NCBI GenBank assembly: GCA_031268055.1
Contig: JAIRXY010000034.1
Coordinates: 1 to 7,429 of the forward strand
Direction of reading: 5' to 3'
Source of the DNA: Prevotellaceae bacterium
GTDB lineage: Bacteria; Bacteroidota; Bacteroidia; Bacteroidales; UBA932
Length of the DNA stretch: 7,429 bases
This document shows, piece after piece, positions 6,628 through 7,429 of the stretch. The translations under genes were made by a program, and so were the position numbers. The first letter of the stretch is position 1, and the number at the start of each line of letters is the position of its first letter. The notes beneath the pieces were generated by a model. It saw nothing but the letters and a program-made list of their open reading frames with translations. It was not told the DNA's origin and made no database searches.

Positions 6628-6849
6628 TCACAAAATTTTCGGTAGCTCTGCCGCCATTTCTTCTGCACTTTGGCTGGATTCCCATGCGCCACAAAGCTTG
6701 TAAAAATCCTCGTCGGTAACCGATGGCATGGTGGGTGGCGTGGTTATGGGAAACGCTATAATTTCAACCGTTTGACCATACCATTCGCGCGGAATCCTGA
6801 CGAGAGTGGTGTGGTCGTGCTCTGTGGGTTTGAATATTTGCCTGTACAT
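6628..6849 (-). CDS. VapB-like orphan antitoxin with altered C-terminus
   Basis: The 73-residue protein begins MYRQIFKPTEHDHTTLVRIP and continues with REWYGQTVEIIAFP (to residue 34). This is the pattern of small Bacteroidota antitoxins usually encoded just upstream of a PIN-domain (VapC) toxin: a short beta-strand DNA-binding start with the IPREWYG.EV box, a linker, then an acidic toxin-neutralising tail (DFYKLCGAWESSQSAEEMAAEL). In relatives as I recall them the tail continues with a basic, aromatic RKF-type motif. Here it ends abruptly as PKIL. The +1 frame at that point reads SYRKFCDAYATLV, suggesting a frameshift or junction near 6635-6650. No PIN toxin follows: the stop overlaps an ATG (TGATG) that opens only five codons, and nuoN starts 56 bases on. 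A TACTTTTG promoter element lies 38 bases upstream. Role in regulation is uncertain; it may be a decayed remnant now acting as the 5' gene of the nuoN transcript. Confidence 0.65.
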   Translation of the reverse strand: MYRQIFKPTEHDHTTLVRIPREWYGQTVEIIAFPITTPPTMPSVTDEDFYKLCGAWESSQSAEEMAAELPKIL

Positions 6850-6886
6850 TTTTTTTCTTTATATTTTTATTATGTTTTCCTACGTG

Positions 6887-6894
6887 CAAAAGTA
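6887..6894 (-). promoter_or_regulatory. -7 promoter element upstream of the VapB-like antitoxin and nuoN
   Basis: On the minus strand TACTTTTG (6894 to 6887) followed by C matches TAnnTTTG and is identical to the element in front of mqnA. No good -33 TTTG is seen at the 20-base distance, only a T-rich TTTTAG around 6915-6920. The predicted start lies about 30 bases before the antitoxin ATG. Confidence 0.55.
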
Positions 6895-6918
6895 AGGAAA
6901 AAATAAATTGTGAACTAA

Positions 6919-6937
6919 AAAACGCTATTTTCGTTTT
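6919..6937 (-). terminator. Weak hairpin, possible terminator of the SDR gene
   Basis: AAAACG (6919-6922 with C6923, G6924) pairs with CGTTTT (6932-6937) around a 7-base loop. On the minus strand the distal arm runs on into two more T residues. The stem is only 6 bp and mostly A-T, so this is a weak candidate for the end of the minus-strand transcript from the SDR gene. Confidence 0.25.
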
Positions 6938-6949
6938 GCAGTAAGGTAA

Positions 6950-7054
6950 TCAAAGCCTGCGACAGAAAAAGCCAATCAACTTATAGTCGTCAAAACCATG
7001 TTGCTTAATAATTTTGTCAATTTGCAGTCCGTACCGGTGGCCGCTATAAATCAA
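6950..7054 (-). pseudogene. Protein-like 34-codon fragment of unknown origin
   Basis: Minus-strand frame from TTG 7052-7054 to TGA 6950-6952. It reads LIYSGHRYGLQIDKIIKQHG, then FDDYKLIGFFCRRL. The composition is that of a folded protein (aromatics, paired charges, hydrophobic alternation), unlike the surrounding AT-rich spacer. A stop (TAG 7058-7060) lies just upstream in frame. The neighbouring minus frame is open upstream (ending in YANEAVAVDVDL at about 7046), so one frameshift would join the two. I do not recognise the family. It could be the tail of a lost gene, or a chance open frame. Confidence 0.3.
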
Positions 7055-7090
7055 CGTCTACTGCTACTGCTTCATTTGCATAACGCGCTA

Positions 7091-7429
7091 CTATAGAGTA
7101 CGTATAAGGCCTCCGTCAACTCTGTACTCGCCGCCGGTGATGTAGGAGGCATTGCTCGATACAAGAAACGCAACCAGCTCCGCAACCTCGGAGGGGCGTG
7201 CGGGGCGACCCAAAGGAATACCACCCAACGAGTCCATTATCGCTTGGCGAGCGTCTTCGATTGCTACCCCTGAGTTTTCGGACATTTTTTCAATAATCCG
7301 CGCTGACGAACAGGTTTCGGTAAAACCCGGAACAACGCAGTTAACCCTGATTCCGCTTGGCGCATACTGCGTCGCAAGCCCTTTGCTGTAATTTGCAAGC
7401 GCTGCTTTGGCCGCCGAATACGCTATCTT
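7091..7429 (-). CDS. Short-chain dehydrogenase/reductase (SDR), C-terminal part, 5' end outside the window
   Basis: The minus-strand frame is open from the right edge to TAG 7091-7093 and gives 112 residues. The visible part starts KIAYSAAKAALANYSKGLA, which contains the catalytic YxxxK motif (Tyr4, Lys8 of the fragment), followed by the classical SDR strand RVNCVVPGFTET (32-43). Near the end it has the family hallmark GRPARPSEVAELVAFLVSS and the closing SYITGGEYRVDGGL. These match the FabG-like classical SDR group, NAD(P)-dependent enzymes that reduce or oxidise carbonyl and alcohol groups. The nucleotide-binding TGxxxGxG and the NNAG motif would lie in the missing part, so cofactor preference and substrate cannot be told. 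The internal ATG at 7283-7285 is not the start, because the YSAAK motif lies upstream of it. No frameshift is visible in this part. Confidence 0.9.
   Translation of the reverse strand, partial: KIAYSAAKAALANYSKGLATQYAPSGIRVNCVVPGFTETCSSARIIEKMSENSGVAIEDARQAIMDSLGGIPLGRPARPSEVAELVAFLVSSNASYITGGEYRVDGGLIRTL

Overview
The window looks like part of a chromosome from a member of the Bacteroidota. Three signs point there. Start codons lack strong Shine-Dalgarno sequences and sit behind A-rich leaders. Three upstream regions carry the TAnnTTTG -7 element typical of this phylum, one of them with a well-spaced TTG -33 element. The gene content also fits: a fused gamma/alpha 2-oxoacid:ferredoxin oxidoreductase, the futalosine-pathway enzyme MqnA, and small antitoxins of types common in this phylum. 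Genes look moderately GC-rich and spacers are AT-rich. The assignment is inferred from signals and families, not from a database search.

Layout. 2-286 (+): C-terminal end of an unrecognised protein with a run of 15 serines, partly encoded by nine AGC codons. 287-542: spacer with a CTCTGTGT-type repeat, a strong + strand terminator and a possible gene relic. 543-2624 (-): a probable transcription unit mqnA, corA, then a short HigA-like antitoxin that appears to have lost its helix-turn-helix. 2625-2831: divergent promoter region. 2832-4667 (+): korA, followed at once by a long hairpin terminator and not by korB. 4668-5149: a 482-base spacer with two opposed terminator hairpins and no convincing gene. 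5150-6849 (-): nuoN, preceded by an orphan VapB-like antitoxin that probably shares its transcript. 6850-7090: spacer with a promoter, a weak hairpin and a protein-like 34-codon fragment. 7091-7429 (-): C-terminal part of a short-chain dehydrogenase/reductase that runs off the window.

How the genes work together. Three of the core genes belong to anaerobic or respiratory energy metabolism: MqnA starts the futalosine route to menaquinone, NuoN is a proton-pumping subunit of the complex that reduces menaquinone, and KorA is the larger part of an enzyme that makes reduced ferredoxin from a 2-oxoacid. CorA supplies Mg2+. These genes do not form one operon. The usual partners of korA (korB) and nuoN (nuoM and the rest of nuo) are absent here, and the gaps hold remnants of toxin-antitoxin genes and other fragments. 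I read the window as core genes at rearranged junctions with decayed accessory DNA between them. I found no CRISPR array, rRNA, tRNA, complete insertion sequence or clear new defence system.
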